NCBI RefSeq assembly: GCF_000616095.1
Contig: NZ_BAMS01000002.1
Coordinates: 548,452 to 612,451, forward strand
Source: Sneathiella glossodoripedis JCM 23214
GTDB taxonomy: Bacteria; Pseudomonadota; Alphaproteobacteria; Sneathiellales; Sneathiellaceae
Length of the DNA stretch: 64,000 nt
Direction: 5' to 3'
The notes under the pieces were generated by a model. That model was not told where the DNA came from, searched no databases, and was given only the letters and a program-made list of their open reading frames with translations. Below are positions 42,174 through 52,323 of the stretch, in pieces (the stretch's first letter is position 1; each line of letters starts with the position of its first letter). The position numbers and the translations under genes were made by a program.

Positions 42174-43345
42174 TCAGCTCTCAAATTACGCGCAGATTGC
42201 AACGTCAACGCTGCGCTAACCGGGACAAACTGAAATCCGTCTTCAACAGCTTTGGGCATCCATTGCGACAAAGCCTCAATTGTTTCCAGATACGGATGGC
42301 CAATTGCGATGGCCACTCCGTTTTTTTGCGCGAGGGCCTTTGCTTTTTCAAGCTGCGCTAAAATGGACTGCACATTAATGTCGTTATCAATAAAAACATC
42401 GCGATTTCCCGTGGGTAAACCGCGACTGCGGGCCATCTGAAATCCGACACTATCAGAAGTCGTTCGACTGTCGAGAAACAGCAATCCTCTACTGGCAATT
42501 TCATCCATAACCACTGACATACCTGCGTCATAGGCAGTAAACTTGCTACCCATATGGTTATTGACGCCAACGTAACCGGTAAATCTCTCCAGATTTCTGA
42601 TCGTGCGGCTTCGAATTTCGGATATATTCAAATCGTTGAGCAATGCGTCGGGTCCCGGGTCTGTCCCGCTGCTGGTTGGCTCCATCGGTAAATGAAGCAT
42701 CACTTCATGACCACTTTCACGCGTCAGATCAGATTGCTGTTGCAAGTTGTCAGCATAGGGAAGAAACGCCAGCGTCAGCGGTTTGGGTAACGCGAGCAGA
42801 TTATTAAGCCGAGTTGAATTCAGCCCTACGTCATCAATGACGATAGAGATTAAAGGAGCCCCTGATTTGATCGTAACGGAAAGTGCATATTTTTGCCATG
42901 TCTTTTCCCGGATTTCAGGAAAAGCCCGCTTTATCTCCGCCGGAGGTAGACTTGCGAGCCTGTCAGTATCAGGCGCTGGGTCTGTTTTTTCTTCTACAAG
43001 CGGAGTTTCAGGTGCATTGCGATAATCAGAAGGATCATGTTCCAGTGCGTCAATGGGCCTGCGAAGTCGCTCATCTGTATTGTCTGGGACACTTGCTTGC
43101 ATTTGGGGCTTCTCAGCACTACTCCGCACATCACCGGGAATAAAGATTTCCTGCACGGGCGCGCTGGTCAAAGATTGATCCCTGTTTCGGTCCTTGATAA
43201 ACGAGCCGATCATCATGCCGCTCATAAGACTGAAAACAAGAAGAGCGCCGCAAAATGTCAGCAATCGGGCTGGTGAATTCATAATCCTGTCAAAACGCGA
43301 TTGAGACTCAAGATCGTCAATTGCCTTTTTGTCTGATGATGCCAT
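42170..43345 (-). CDS. Divergent polysaccharide deacetylase family protein
   Basis: A 391-residue protein with a cytoplasmic start, one membrane segment (LLTFCGALLVFSLMSGMMIG, about residues 28-47), a low-complexity periplasmic linker rich in Pro/Asp/Glu, and a C-terminal divergent deacetylase domain (ISIVIDDVGLNSTRLNNLL, LAFLPYADN, HEVMLHLPMEP, GVNNHMGS, FLDSRTTSDSVG). The family (DUF610; E. coli YibQ) shares the fold of carbohydrate esterases, but its substrate is unproven; a cell-wall role is inferred. It converges on trpE with a 4-base overlap and diverges from trpG, splitting the trp genes. Confidence 0.88.
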   Translation of the reverse strand: MASSDKKAIDDLESQSRFDRIMNSPARLLTFCGALLVFSLMSGMMIGSFIKDRNRDQSLTSAPVQEIFIPGDVRSSAEKPQMQASVPDNTDERLRRPIDALEHDPSDYRNAPETPLVEEKTDPAPDTDRLASLPPAEIKRAFPEIREKTWQKYALSVTIKSGAPLISIVIDDVGLNSTRLNNLLALPKPLTLAFLPYADNLQQQSDLTRESGHEVMLHLPMEPTSSGTDPGPDALLNDLNISEIRSRTIRNLERFTGYVGVNNHMGSKFTAYDAGMSVVMDEIASRGLLFLDSRTTSDSVGFQMARSRGLPTGNRDVFIDNDINVQSILAQLEKAKALAQKNGVAIAIGHPYLETIEALSQWMPKAVEDGFQFVPVSAALTLQSARNLRAD

Positions 43346-43635
43346 TCAATAAAGGTCCCGTATTGCTCACAAAGTTTGAAGTATGATTTTTAGTGTATCG
43401 CAATCTTCAGGGCTACAAGTTTTCCCAATTGTGCAATTTATTTTTCCGATCCAGTATCACTCGCTAACTTGTTGGGAAAAAGTTGATTTCGTGACTATGA
43501 GGGGTGAAAAATACTTGAAAACGGCACTTGACGGGGCCAAAAAAGAATAGAAACTGGACCCTTTGAAAATTCACGCGTGCAAGTCGGAAATCTTTACTGA
43601 AAACGCGCATCAATAATAAGCGGCAAGCCACTGAT
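43346..43635. promoter_or_regulatory. Divergent promoter region between the deacetylase gene and trpG
   Basis: 290 bases with no gene. It must hold promoters for trpG (plus) and the deacetylase gene (minus). It contains a 9-bp inverted repeat TTTTCCCAA (43420-43428) / TTGGGAAAA (43472-43480) spaced by 43 bases, and a TTGACG hexamer at 43528-43533 that could be a -35 for trpG, although no good -10 follows at 17 bases. No tryptophan-rich leader ORF or attenuator was found. Confidence 0.5.
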
Positions 43636-44229
43636 ATGATTATACTAATTGATAATTATGATAGCTTTACCTACAACCTGTATCATTTTTTGGGTGATCT
43701 GGGTGCTGAGGTAGCTGTTTATCGAAATGACCAGATCAGTGTGGATGAGGTTCTTGAACGCAAACCATCCGGCGTGGTTCTATCGCCCGGTCCTTGCACA
43801 CCCGATAAGGCTGGCATCTGTCTGAATATGGTAAAATCGGCTGTGGCATCTGATCTGCCCCTACTCGGCGTTTGTCTCGGGCATCAGTCGATTGGTCAGG
43901 CGCTTGGCGGAAAAGTTATCCGTGCTGATGATCTGATGCATGGTAAGACCTCTCCCGTAAGTCATACTGGCCAAGGGGTATTTCAAGGTCTGGATAATCC
44001 CTTTACGGCAACACGTTATCATTCACTAATCGTTGAGCGGGGATCGCTGCCTGATTGTCTTGAAATCACAGCCGAGACAGAAGATGGTATTATCATGGGA
44101 ATGCAGCATCGCGATGCGCCAGTCCATGGCGTTCAGTTTCATCCGGAAAGTATTGCCTCCGAGCATGGGCACGATCTGTTGTTAAACTTCCTGCGTCTGA
44201 CAGGGGAAAACCTGAAAGCAGTTGCTTGA
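43636..44229 (+). CDS. trpG: Anthranilate synthase component II (glutamine amidotransferase)
   Basis: A 197-residue class I amidotransferase that feeds ammonia to TrpE; it may double as PabA. The triad elements are the cysteine in [16 protein letters not shown], and the histidine/glutamate in [29 protein letters not shown] begins the protein. The stop TGA overlaps the trpD ATG by one base. Confidence 0.97.
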   Translation: MIILIDNYDSFTYNLYHFLGDLGAEVAVYRNDQISVDEVLERKPSGVVLSPGPCTPDKAGICLNMVKSAVASDLPLLGVCLGHQSIGQALGGKVIRADDLMHGKTSPVSHTGQGVFQGLDNPFTATRYHSLIVERGSLPDCLEITAETEDGIIMGMQHRDAPVHGVQFHPESIASEHGHDLLLNFLRLTGENLKAVA

Positions 44230-45259
44230 TGAATAGCATGAACAATTTTAAGTCTTTAATTGGCAAAATTGCCGCGGGTCAAACCCTCACAAAGGACGAA
44301 GCAAAAGAAGCTTCAATATTATTTTGTCAGGCGATGCCACCCCCTCCCAGATGGGTGCTTTTCTGATGGGGCTGCATTTGCGCGGGGAGTCCACTGATGA
44401 AATGATTGGCGGTGTTTCCGTGCTTCGCGAGAAAGCCAATTATATCACCGCCCCTGAAGGAGCCATTGATCTGGTGGGGACCGGCGGCGATGGATTTGGC
44501 ACGCTCAATATTTCAACAGCCGCTGCATTCGTTGTCGCTGGGGCCGGTGTTCCCGTTGCAAAACATGGAAACAAGGCAGCGTCTTCGCGGTCGGGTACGG
44601 CCGATGTACAGGCGGAACTTGGCATCAATACTGAATGTGATCTAAGCCTTACTGAAAAAGCCGTTCATGAAGCAGGCATCGGGTTTATGGTTGCGTATCG
44701 CCATCATGGCGCCATGCGACATGTGGGCCCTACCCGCGTTGAGCTGGGCATCAGAACCATCTTCAATCTATTGGGTGTCATGTCCAATCCTGCGGCGGTC
44801 AAACGCCAGCTCACCGGTGTTTATGACCCGCGCTGGATGGTGCCCATGGCTGAAACCCTCAAAGAGTTGGGATCTGAACATGTCTGGATCATGCATGGGA
44901 CGGATGGACTGGACGAGTTGACCACGACAGCCCCCTCTTTGGTCGCGGAGTTGAAAGACGGAAAGATCACTGAATTTGAAGTCACCCCCGAAGAAGTCGG
45001 TATCGAACGTGTCTCGATGGAAGCACTCATCGGCGGCACCCCAGCAGAGAATGCCAAAGCCCTTTTGAATTTGCTGAACGGAGAAAAAGGGGCTTATCGT
45101 GACATTACACTTCTCAATGCTGCGGCTGGCTTAATTGTCGGCGGTAAATGCACCAACCTTGAAGAGGGTATGCAACTGGCAGCAAAATCCATCGATTCCG
45201 GAGCAGCCTTGAAAGCGATGGAAGACCTTAAACGCATTACAAATATGACTGTATCCTGA
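44229..45259 (+). CDS. trpD: Anthranilate phosphoribosyltransferase, frameshifted near its 5' end
   Basis: About 343 residues; couples anthranilate to PRPP. The true start is the ATG at 44229 ([18 protein letters not shown]), which overlaps the trpG stop. The frame is lost after 44311: one added base (GAAGC[N]TTCAAT) joins KDEAKEA to FNIILSGDATPSQMGAFLMG. Catalytic motifs after the break are LVGTGGDG, KHGNKAASSRSGTADV and the magnesium/anthranilate segment HGTDGLDE. The downstream frame alone would begin inside the N-terminal helical domain. Confidence 0.94.
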
Positions 45260-45261
45260 TT

Positions 45262-46053
45262 ATGAGTATTCTTGCAAAGATTTGCGCGGACAAGGAAGTT
45301 CAAGTTCGCAATTGTAAAAAACAGTTTTCCCTTCAGGATCTGGAAGAGAAAATAAAATCAGTCACGCCGGTACGGGGGTTTTTAAATGCCCTTAAACAGG
45401 CCAGAGCAGAAGGACGCTATGGACTTATAGCAGAGGTCAAAAAAGCATCTCCTTCAAAGGGATTGATCCGAGAGGATTTCGACCCGGTCAAGATTGCCAA
45501 AGCCTATGAAGATGGCGGCGCCACCTGTATGTCGGTTCTGACAGATATTCCCTACTTTCAGGGTGCGGATGAGTATCTTGTCGCGGCGAGAGAGGCTGTC
45601 AGCCTCCCTGCCCTTCGCAAAGATTTCATGATTGACCCCTATCAGGTTACCGAAGCACGCAGCCTTGGTGCTGACTGTATTCTGCTGATCATGGCGGCTC
45701 TTTCAGATGATCAGGCCAAAGAGCTGGAAGCTGCAGCCTTTGAATATGGTATGGACGTATTGATTGAGGTGCATGACGCGGAAGAACTGGAGCGGACCTC
45801 TGTCCTTAAAAGCCCCTTAATCGGAATTAACAACAGAAATCTCAAAACCCTGGAAGTTGACATCGCGACAACCGAACAACTGGCAAGTGGTCTCCCTCAA
45901 GATTGCGTTGCGGTCAGTGAAAGCGGGCTCTATACACCGGAAGATCTGCAGCGCATGGAAAAAGCTGGTTGCGGCTGCTTTCTGGTGGGGGAAAGCCTGA
46001 TGCGGCAGGATGATGTTGCCGGCGCCGTTCGTCAATTGCTGACAAAAGCGTAA
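45262..46053 (+). CDS. trpC: Indole-3-glycerol phosphate synthase
   Basis: A 263-residue TIM barrel closing the indole ring. Substrate and catalytic motifs are [13 protein letters not shown] (catalytic lysine), [20 protein letters not shown] (second lysine), [10 protein letters not shown] and [14 protein letters not shown], with [10 protein letters not shown] and [12 protein letters not shown] at the end. It starts 2 bases after trpD. The trpF function is not fused to it and is elsewhere. Confidence 0.97.
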   Translation: MSILAKICADKEVQVRNCKKQFSLQDLEEKIKSVTPVRGFLNALKQARAEGRYGLIAEVKKASPSKGLIREDFDPVKIAKAYEDGGATCMSVLTDIPYFQGADEYLVAAREAVSLPALRKDFMIDPYQVTEARSLGADCILLIMAALSDDQAKELEAAAFEYGMDVLIEVHDAEELERTSVLKSPLIGINNRNLKTLEVDIATTEQLASGLPQDCVAVSESGLYTPEDLQRMEKAGCGCFLVGESLMRQDDVAGAVRQLLTKA

Positions 46054-46058
46054 CCGAT

Positions 46059-46535
46059 ATGGGTGAATTTACGCATTTCGATGAAAAAGGGGCCGCCCAT
46101 ATGGTTGACGTGGGCGACAAGGAGATTACCAAACGAAGTGCGACTGCCACTGCAACGATTGTCATGACGGCGGAAACCTTCGACATGATCCGCGCAGGTA
46201 CCGCAAAAAAGGGGGATGTGCTGGGCGTTGCCCGACTTGCCGGTATTATGGCCGCTAAAAAGACGCCTGATCTTATTCCCCTGTGCCATCCACTGTCACT
46301 GACCAAAGTTTCCATCGATTTTGAAATGGAAGAGGCCGAGCATGCTGTGAAAATTTTCGCAACATGTGAGCTTAAAGGCAAAACCGGCGTGGAAATGGAG
46401 GCGCTTACTGCTGCAAGTGTTACGGCGCTCACAATCTATGACATGTGCAAGGCAGTTGATAAGGGAATGATCATCCAGGAGACAAAATTACTGGAAAAAA
46501 CAGGCGGAAAATCAGGAACTTACAAAGCCACATGA
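46059..46535 (+). CDS. moaC: Cyclic pyranopterin monophosphate synthase MoaC
   Basis: A 158-residue molybdenum-cofactor enzyme converting 3',8-cyclo-dihydro-GTP to cPMP. Family motifs are [14 protein letters not shown] near residue 17, [13 protein letters not shown]-like [29 protein letters not shown], and [20 protein letters not shown] with the active-site KAVDKGM. It lies 5 bases after trpC; trpC-moaC-moeA linkage is widespread in alphaproteobacteria. Confidence 0.97.
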   Translation: MGEFTHFDEKGAAHMVDVGDKEITKRSATATATIVMTAETFDMIRAGTAKKGDVLGVARLAGIMAAKKTPDLIPLCHPLSLTKVSIDFEMEEAEHAVKIFATCELKGKTGVEMEALTAASVTALTIYDMCKAVDKGMIIQETKLLEKTGGKSGTYKAT

Positions 46536-47746
46536 TTTCAGTTGAAGAAGCAAAACGCAATATCCTGTCCTCCCTCAAACCTGTTTCAACAGAAACGGTC
46601 CCCATAACGCAGGCCTGCGGGCGAACGCTGGCTGAGGACATATCCGCAAGGCGGACCCAGCCCCCTGCTGATCTGTCTGCCATGGATGGATATGCGGTGC
46701 GTGCCGCGGATATTAGCGCTGTCCCTGTGACCCTTGAAGTGATCGGAGAATCTGCGGCTGGAAGCTCTTTTGAGGGAAGAGTTGAAAAAGGTCAGGCGGT
46801 CCGGATTTTTACAGGTGCACCCTTGCCAGCCGGGACAGATACTATTGTCATTCAGGAAAATACCGAACAGTCAAAGAGTGCGGTAATAATCAAGCAAACA
46901 GCCCATAAAGGAACTTACGTTCGCGGGGCTGGAATTGATTTCAATGAAGGCCAAACGGGTTTGGAGCGAGGGAAAAAGCTCACCCCCCGCGATGTTGGCT
47001 TCTTGGCGGCAATGAATATTCCCTGGGTAACTGTTCATCGCCGTGCGAAAATTGCCCTGCTCTCAACCGGTGATGAGCTGGTCCGCCCTGGCGAGCCAAT
47101 AGGCGCCAATCAGATCATATCCACCAACAGCCTTGTTGTGGCTGCGATGATCGAAGCCGCAGGCGGTGAAGCCATTGATCTGGGTATTGCAAAAGATAAC
47201 GAAAGCTCACTTCGTCAAATGGCAAGCGGTGCATTGAGCGCAGATATGCTTGTCACGCTGGGTGGAGCCTCGGTCGGGGATCACGATCTTGTTCAGTCAG
47301 TACTTGGAAAAGATGGCCTTGAGATCGATTTTTGGCGGATCGCCATGCGCCCCGGCAAACCGCTCATGTTTGGTGATCTGAACGGAACACCAATGATTGG
47401 CATGCCGGGCAATCCGGTTTCAAGCATGATCTGCAGTTTCATATTTTTAATGCCTGCGCTTGATATTCTGATGGGCCGCCCGCCTTCAAGCCCACCGATA
47501 GTCCCCGCGATCCTATCCCATGACCTGTCTGAAAATGACCGGCGTGAAGACTATATGCGGGCAAAAATTGTTGGTGAAAAGGATGGCTTGCCGGTCGTGG
47601 AACTTTTCAGCAGTCAGGACAGCTCCCTGCTCTCCACGCTGTCTGCGGCGACCTGTCTGGTGAAACGCGAGCCTTTCGCCAAAGCCCTTAAAAAAGGATC
47701 CGTTGTCGGGATCATCCATCTTCAAAACAGCTACCCCGGCTGTTAA
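46532..47746 (+). CDS. moeA: Molybdopterin molybdenumtransferase MoeA
   Basis: A 404-residue protein inserting molybdate into adenylated molybdopterin. Domain signatures are [15 protein letters not shown] near residue 46, [15 protein letters not shown], the MoCF domain [40 protein letters not shown] and [11 protein letters not shown]. The start overlaps the moaC stop (ATGA). lexA follows after 92 bases with its own promoter. Confidence 0.97.
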   Translation: MISVEEAKRNILSSLKPVSTETVPITQACGRTLAEDISARRTQPPADLSAMDGYAVRAADISAVPVTLEVIGESAAGSSFEGRVEKGQAVRIFTGAPLPAGTDTIVIQENTEQSKSAVIIKQTAHKGTYVRGAGIDFNEGQTGLERGKKLTPRDVGFLAAMNIPWVTVHRRAKIALLSTGDELVRPGEPIGANQIISTNSLVVAAMIEAAGGEAIDLGIAKDNESSLRQMASGALSADMLVTLGGASVGDHDLVQSVLGKDGLEIDFWRIAMRPGKPLMFGDLNGTPMIGMPGNPVSSMICSFIFLMPALDILMGRPPSSPPIVPAILSHDLSENDRREDYMRAKIVGEKDGLPVVELFSSQDSSLLSTLSAATCLVKREPFAKALKKGSVVGIIHLQNSYPGC

Positions 47747-47768
47747 TAGGATTAAATACGGCCCGGAC

Positions 47769-47797
47769 TTGACGAAAGGTTAGAACTTTTGTAGAAC
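47769..47797 (+). promoter_or_regulatory. lexA promoter with alphaproteobacterial SOS box
   Basis: TTGACG at 47769-47774 and TAGAAC at 47792-47797 are 17 bases apart, a good -35/-10 spacing. GAAC-N7-GAAC (47783-47786 and 47794-47797) matches the direct-repeat SOS box bound by LexA in alphaproteobacteria, and it overlaps the -10. The lexA ATG is 42 bases further on, so LexA is expected to repress its own gene. Confidence 0.85.
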
Positions 47798-47838
47798 ATT
47801 AGTTAATGTTTTTGTTTTGTTCTGAAGGGTTGGGGCAA

Positions 47839-48561
47839 ATGTTAACCAAGAAACAACATGATCTGTTGATGTATATTCACACCTATCTTGAAGATCGGGG
47901 GGTGTGCCCGTCTTTTGACGAGATGAAAGAAGCACTGGATTTGAAATCCAAATCAGGCATTCATCGGCTGATCACTGCATTAACGGAACGCGGCTTTATC
48001 CGGCGGCTTCCCCACAGAGCACGGGCACTGGAAGTTTTGAAATTACCGGATGCTGTTCTGCCCGAAGGATTAGCGAAAAGAAATTCCCGCCACACCAACC
48101 CGGCCCCGGAAGGTAAAGTTGTCAAAGGTGATTTTGGACATCGCACTTCGGATGCCGCATCACGTTCTGATGGTGACAGCCTTGTGACTTTACCGCTCTA
48201 TGGGCGCATTGCCGCAGGTACGGGTATAGAAGCGCTTGCGGACCCGACAAGCTTCGTTGATCTTCCGCCAACGATGGTTGGGAAAGGGAACCATTACTGC
48301 CTTGAAGTGGACGGAGATTCCATGATTGAAGCAGGTATTAATGATGGCGATACGGTCATCATCAACGAATGCAAAACAGCCGAAAACGGGGCAATTGTTG
48401 TTGCCTTGATTGATGATGAGGAAGTGACGCTCAAGCGGATCCGCCGCAAAGGCAATACGGTTGCTCTAGAAGCGGCAAATCCCAATTATGAAACGCGCAT
48501 TTTCGGCCCTGATCGGATCAAGGTGCAAGGCAAATTGATTGGTTTGTTCAGAAAATACTGA
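47839..48561 (+). CDS. lexA: LexA repressor
   Basis: A 240-residue SOS repressor and self-cleaving protease. The N-terminal winged helix begins [19 protein letters not shown] and includes [19 protein letters not shown]; the cleavage site Ala-Gly is in [10 protein letters not shown]; the catalytic serine is in [15 protein letters not shown] and the lysine in [10 protein letters not shown]. The start at 47839 is chosen over 47806 because GAAGGGTTGGGG lies just upstream and the family begins MLT(K/R)KQ. It converges on comEC. Confidence 0.96.
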   Translation: MLTKKQHDLLMYIHTYLEDRGVCPSFDEMKEALDLKSKSGIHRLITALTERGFIRRLPHRARALEVLKLPDAVLPEGLAKRNSRHTNPAPEGKVVKGDFGHRTSDAASRSDGDSLVTLPLYGRIAAGTGIEALADPTSFVDLPPTMVGKGNHYCLEVDGDSMIEAGINDGDTVIINECKTAENGAIVVALIDDEEVTLKRIRRKGNTVALEAANPNYETRIFGPDRIKVQGKLIGLFRKY

Positions 48562-48585
48562 CTGTTGATTATTGCCATGGGTCCA

Positions 48586-50691
48586 TTACCGATTGGGAAC
48601 CCATGGTCGATTTCCACGCACGCCGTTGACCGTGGTGACACGAAATGGGCGTTCATTCGTTATATAAAGGGCGTGAGCGCCATTTCGCCATAGATCAAAT
48701 CTGTCGATCGAAAGAGTTGCAGGTGAACAGTCAATCCTGATTGGATCCTGTGCAATAACAACATCTGCTCTTTCGCAATCTGCCTTGTGTGAATAAGGGT
48801 TGAGTGAATAAGCGATTGTTTGGGTATTGTTGGTTTTCCACACACATCCCAATGGGTCGCATCGCAATTCCCCTTTATCGTCCGCAATGATTTCTTTGAA
48901 AATAGCAACTTCACGAACACCATAATATTCTTGCCAGCGGGATCGAATAAACCTCTCTCGCCGTCGATCATTAACGATTGGCCCACTCTCTTGCGATGCT
49001 AGCAGGACAAGCCGCCCGCTATCTGAGACCAGAATGTCTGGTAGTTGATGAAGACTTTGAGCCCCAATTGCGGCTGCAAGCGGCAGCACGCCTATCAGTT
49101 TGAGGCGCGATCGAAAACAAACAAGGCAAATCATCGACAGAATCAGCAATACCAGTGAGATTTGCGAAAACGATTTGACTGGGATGCTGGAATAGTCAAA
49201 TGAAGCGCCAAAGCCTGCAAGCTTTTCGATCAGGTCCACCCCCATGGCCGCTAGATAAAAGCCGATCCAGGCGGCATCAAAAGGCATCAGAGCAAAACTC
49301 AGAATAACCATGGGCATTACCCAGAACCCCATTATCGGGACTGCCAGGGAATTTACAAATATGCCTGCAAGAGAAAACTGACCAAAGTGGTATATAGCAA
49401 ACAAAGCGGTCGCAAATGTCGCCACAAGCGAGGTCATGGCAACACCCCACCCATATATAACCGGACGCAGAAGAAAATGGGCTTTATGCCCCGTCATATA
49501 GAACCTGTCGGAAAACTTCTCGTAAAATGCGACAAGTGCGAATACGGCGGCAAATGACATCTGAAAACTGGCACTGAGCAGACTTTCAGGTCTTAAAAGC
49601 AGTATGAAAATGGCTGCCAAAGCGACATTACGCAACGAAATTGCCTGCCGGTTAAAGCAAATTGCACCAAAAACCAGCATAATCATGATATAAGCCCGCA
49701 CCGCGGAGACCGACATCCCACTTACCAATAAATAACCGCTAACAGCAATCATCGCTGCAATTGCAGACCAGGTTTTAATGGGATAGCGAAGTGTCAGATA
49801 GGCTGACAAACTGAGTAAAAATCGGGTGAAAAAGAAAACGAGTCCGCCGATCATAACCATATGCAACCCGGATATCGCCAACATATGCGCAAGACCAGAC
49901 TTGCGCATATTTTCTTCTGTCTCTTTATCCAGAACTCTTTTTTCGCCAATCATTACCGCCATCAGAAACCCCTGACTTTCCTTAGGCGCATATTGCGTTA
50001 TCTGCTGCGCGATAGCATGACGCAGAAATGTTGAAGACCAACTGAACAGCGGATGAGGGTCTGAGTCCCCTCGGGTTTTGATTATTGAAGGTCGGTTGAC
50101 GGCATATCCCACAGCTCCTATGGATTTAAAATACAGATCCCGCTGAAAGTCATAGGCACCGGGATGAGTTGGTAAAGGCGGTGGCAATAACACTGCATCC
50201 AATTTGACAAAATCCCCGGGCGTCAAATGATCAGAACCAGTTCGGACATTCAATCTGACAGTCTTGTAGAGCTCCCCTTCCAACACCACATTTTCCAAAA
50301 CCATCCTTGTTTCTTTGCGGCCAAATGACAGATCAACAATTTTGCCTTCAATGCTGGAAAAAGACTTTTGCGTCAAAACAGGTGCGGCGACCCATTGCTG
50401 CCGCAGCATAGCCGCTGAAAATCCAACTGAAATCAGCAGGAAGGGTATCAAAAAATAATTTACCCCCCACAAAGCAGGTATCCGCCGCATGAGATAGGCT
50501 ACCGCAATTAAAATGGGGGGAATAAAATGTATCTGTGTTTTCGGCTCATAGGGCAGCACAAAATACAGACCGATTCCCATTGCCAGAAAGACAGGGACAA
50601 ACAGAAACAACCGTGGCCCTTCTGCCGACAGCGTTTCCAAAAAATACAAAACTGTACGCCGCATAAGTCGCAATCCCCCCGGTTGCATCAC
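48586..50691 (-). CDS. comEC: ComEC/Rec2 family competence membrane protein
   Basis: A 701-residue inner-membrane protein with about ten hydrophobic segments. The Competence core is marked by MRKSGLAHMLAISGLHMVMI and SGMSVSAVRAYIMIML; an N-terminal DUF4131-like OB region precedes it and a soluble C-terminal part (residues ~570-701, FDLWRNGAHALYI) follows. A complete metallo-beta-lactamase C-terminal domain is not evident, as in many alphaproteobacteria. It forms the channel for single-stranded DNA uptake where transformation occurs; no other competence genes are in the window. lexA-comEC-gltX proximity is conserved. Confidence 0.9.
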   Translation of the reverse strand: MMQPGGLRLMRRTVLYFLETLSAEGPRLFLFVPVFLAMGIGLYFVLPYEPKTQIHFIPPILIAVAYLMRRIPALWGVNYFLIPFLLISVGFSAAMLRQQWVAAPVLTQKSFSSIEGKIVDLSFGRKETRMVLENVVLEGELYKTVRLNVRTGSDHLTPGDFVKLDAVLLPPPLPTHPGAYDFQRDLYFKSIGAVGYAVNRPSIIKTRGDSDPHPLFSWSSTFLRHAIAQQITQYAPKESQGFLMAVMIGEKRVLDKETEENMRKSGLAHMLAISGLHMVMIGGLVFFFTRFLLSLSAYLTLRYPIKTWSAIAAMIAVSGYLLVSGMSVSAVRAYIMIMLVFGAICFNRQAISLRNVALAAIFILLLRPESLLSASFQMSFAAVFALVAFYEKFSDRFYMTGHKAHFLLRPVIYGWGVAMTSLVATFATALFAIYHFGQFSLAGIFVNSLAVPIMGFWVMPMVILSFALMPFDAAWIGFYLAAMGVDLIEKLAGFGASFDYSSIPVKSFSQISLVLLILSMICLVCFRSRLKLIGVLPLAAAIGAQSLHQLPDILVSDSGRLVLLASQESGPIVNDRRRERFIRSRWQEYYGVREVAIFKEIIADDKGELRCDPLGCVWKTNNTQTIAYSLNPYSHKADCERADVVIAQDPIRIDCSPATLSIDRFDLWRNGAHALYITNERPFRVTTVNGVRGNRPWVPNR

Positions 50692-50791
50692 GGACTTGCT
50701 CTAAAGAGCCACAAAGAGTAAAAAAGCCTCAATCATTTTTACCAGATTGCAGTTTAAACCTGTAATTGAATTACAAGCAAAGTAAATCATT

Positions 50792-52194
50792 ATGACTGTT
50801 GTAACCCGATTTGCCCCCTCACCCACTGGATTTCTGCATATTGGCGGTGCCAGAACCGCTTTGTTCAATTGGTTATATGCGCGACACCATAACGGAAAAT
50901 TTCTGTTGAGAATTGAAGATACCGACAGGGAGAGATCGACTGACGAGGCTATCGAGGCCATTCTCTCCGGTATGAAATGGCTGGGACTTGAGTGGGATGA
51001 TGAACCCACATACCAGTTTTCACGAAGAGAGCGTCACGCAGAAATAGCACAGCAGCTTCTGGCTGAAGGTAAAGCCTATTATTGTTATGCTTCCAAGGAA
51101 GAATTGCAGGAAATGCGCGAAACCGCGCGGGCAGAAGGTCGGGCCCCCGGATATGATGGCCGGTGGCGGGACCGCGACCCTTCCGAAGCTCCGGAAGGTG
51201 TTGATCCTGTTGTTCGCTTTAAATCACCAAATGAAGGTGAAACCGTTATTGAGGATCAGGTACAAGGTCGCGTGGTTATCAAAAATGAACAGCTTGATGA
51301 TCTGATTTTGTTACGAGCAGATGGAACACCGACTTACATGCTGTCGGTCATTGTCGATGATCATGATATGGGGGTTACTCATATCATTCGCGGCGACGAT
51401 CACCTGACAAACGCGGCGCGCCAAATCCAGCTATATGACGCACTGGCTGGCAATCGCCAATCATGTGCCACATTCCGCTTATCCACGGGCCTGATGGGGC
51501 TAAATTATCCAAACGCCATGGTGCATTGGGTGTAGAGGCCTATCGGGATATGGGATATTTGCCCGAAGCCCTGCGTAATTACCTGTTGCGTCTGGGATGG
51601 TCACATGGTGATGATGAAATAATTTCCACTGAACAGGCTATTGAATGGTTTAACCTTGAAAATATCGGTAAATCCGCGAGCCGGTTCGATTTTGACAAGC
51701 TTGAAAACCTCAATGGTACCTATATCCGAAACTCTGATGACAGCTACTTAACTGGCCTGATTATCCCCTTGCTTGAGGAGAAATTCGGGCGAAAAGTGAC
51801 AAGCGAACAACAACAAATGGTTGAAAGTGCCATGTTCGGCTTGAAAGAAAGAGCAAAATCAGTAATATCGCTTGCAGATAGTGCGGCATTTCTAATTGCC
51901 GAACGCCCACTCACCTATGATGAGAAAGCGTTAAAGCTATTAAACGACAATTCTAAACAGGTCCTTGACCGCCTTGCAGACCGTCTGGAAAAAATCGAAG
52001 ACTGGAGCAAGGAAAAAATCGAAGCCGTGGTGAGGGAGAGCGCCGAAGCTGAAGATTTAAAACTGGGTAAAATCGCGCAACCGTTAAGAGCGGCATTGAC
52101 TGGTACAACCGTATCGCCCGGTATCTTTGATGTTCTGGAAGTTTTAGGCAAAGAAAACGCACTGGGACGGATAAGAGACGTAAACAAGGCCTAA
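50792..52194 (+). CDS. gltX: Glutamyl-tRNA synthetase, frameshifted in this sequence
   Basis: A class I synthetase of about 467 residues. The first frame has the HIGH-like [20 protein letters not shown] (residues 7-26) and [20 protein letters not shown]; the second has [22 protein letters not shown], where KLSKR is the KMSKS motif. The frame is lost at 51445-51446: one added G (CACTG[G]GCTGG) turns ALAGNRQSC into [11 protein letters not shown]. Both halves are needed for activity, so the gene is almost surely intact in the organism. Confidence 0.95.
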
Positions 52195-52200
52195 CTTATT

Positions 52201-52303
52201 GAGTGAAGAAATTCACTCCTTTCGTAAATTTTTACGAAGTAAATGTAGAAACCTCTTTTTGAAGAGGTATCAGCAAAGTTGAAGTCTGCATCTTACAGGC
52301 TTC
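52201..52303 (+). ncRNA. Chain of four stem-loops between gltX and gltA (putative structured leader)
   Basis: Four consecutive hairpins are packed into 103 bases: GAGTGAA-gaaa-TTCACTC (52201-52218, a GNRA tetraloop), TTCGTAAA-tt-TTTACGAA (52221-52238), ACCTCTT-tttg-AAGAGGT (52251-52268) and GAAGTCTG-N7-CAGGCTTC (52281-52303, one G-U pair). None has a long U tract, so a simple terminator is unlikely except perhaps the first. The region may be a 5' leader of gltA or an RNA-processing site. No known riboswitch was recognised. Confidence 0.5.
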
Positions 52304-52323
52304 GCAATTAGAGGAAAAAATTA

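Noticed and set aside
48575-48606. Inverted repeat CCATGGGT / ACCCATGG between lexA and comEC
   Set aside because: It has a 16-base loop and no U tract, and the right arm lies inside the comEC 3' coding end. A terminator role is possible but not supported well enough to list.
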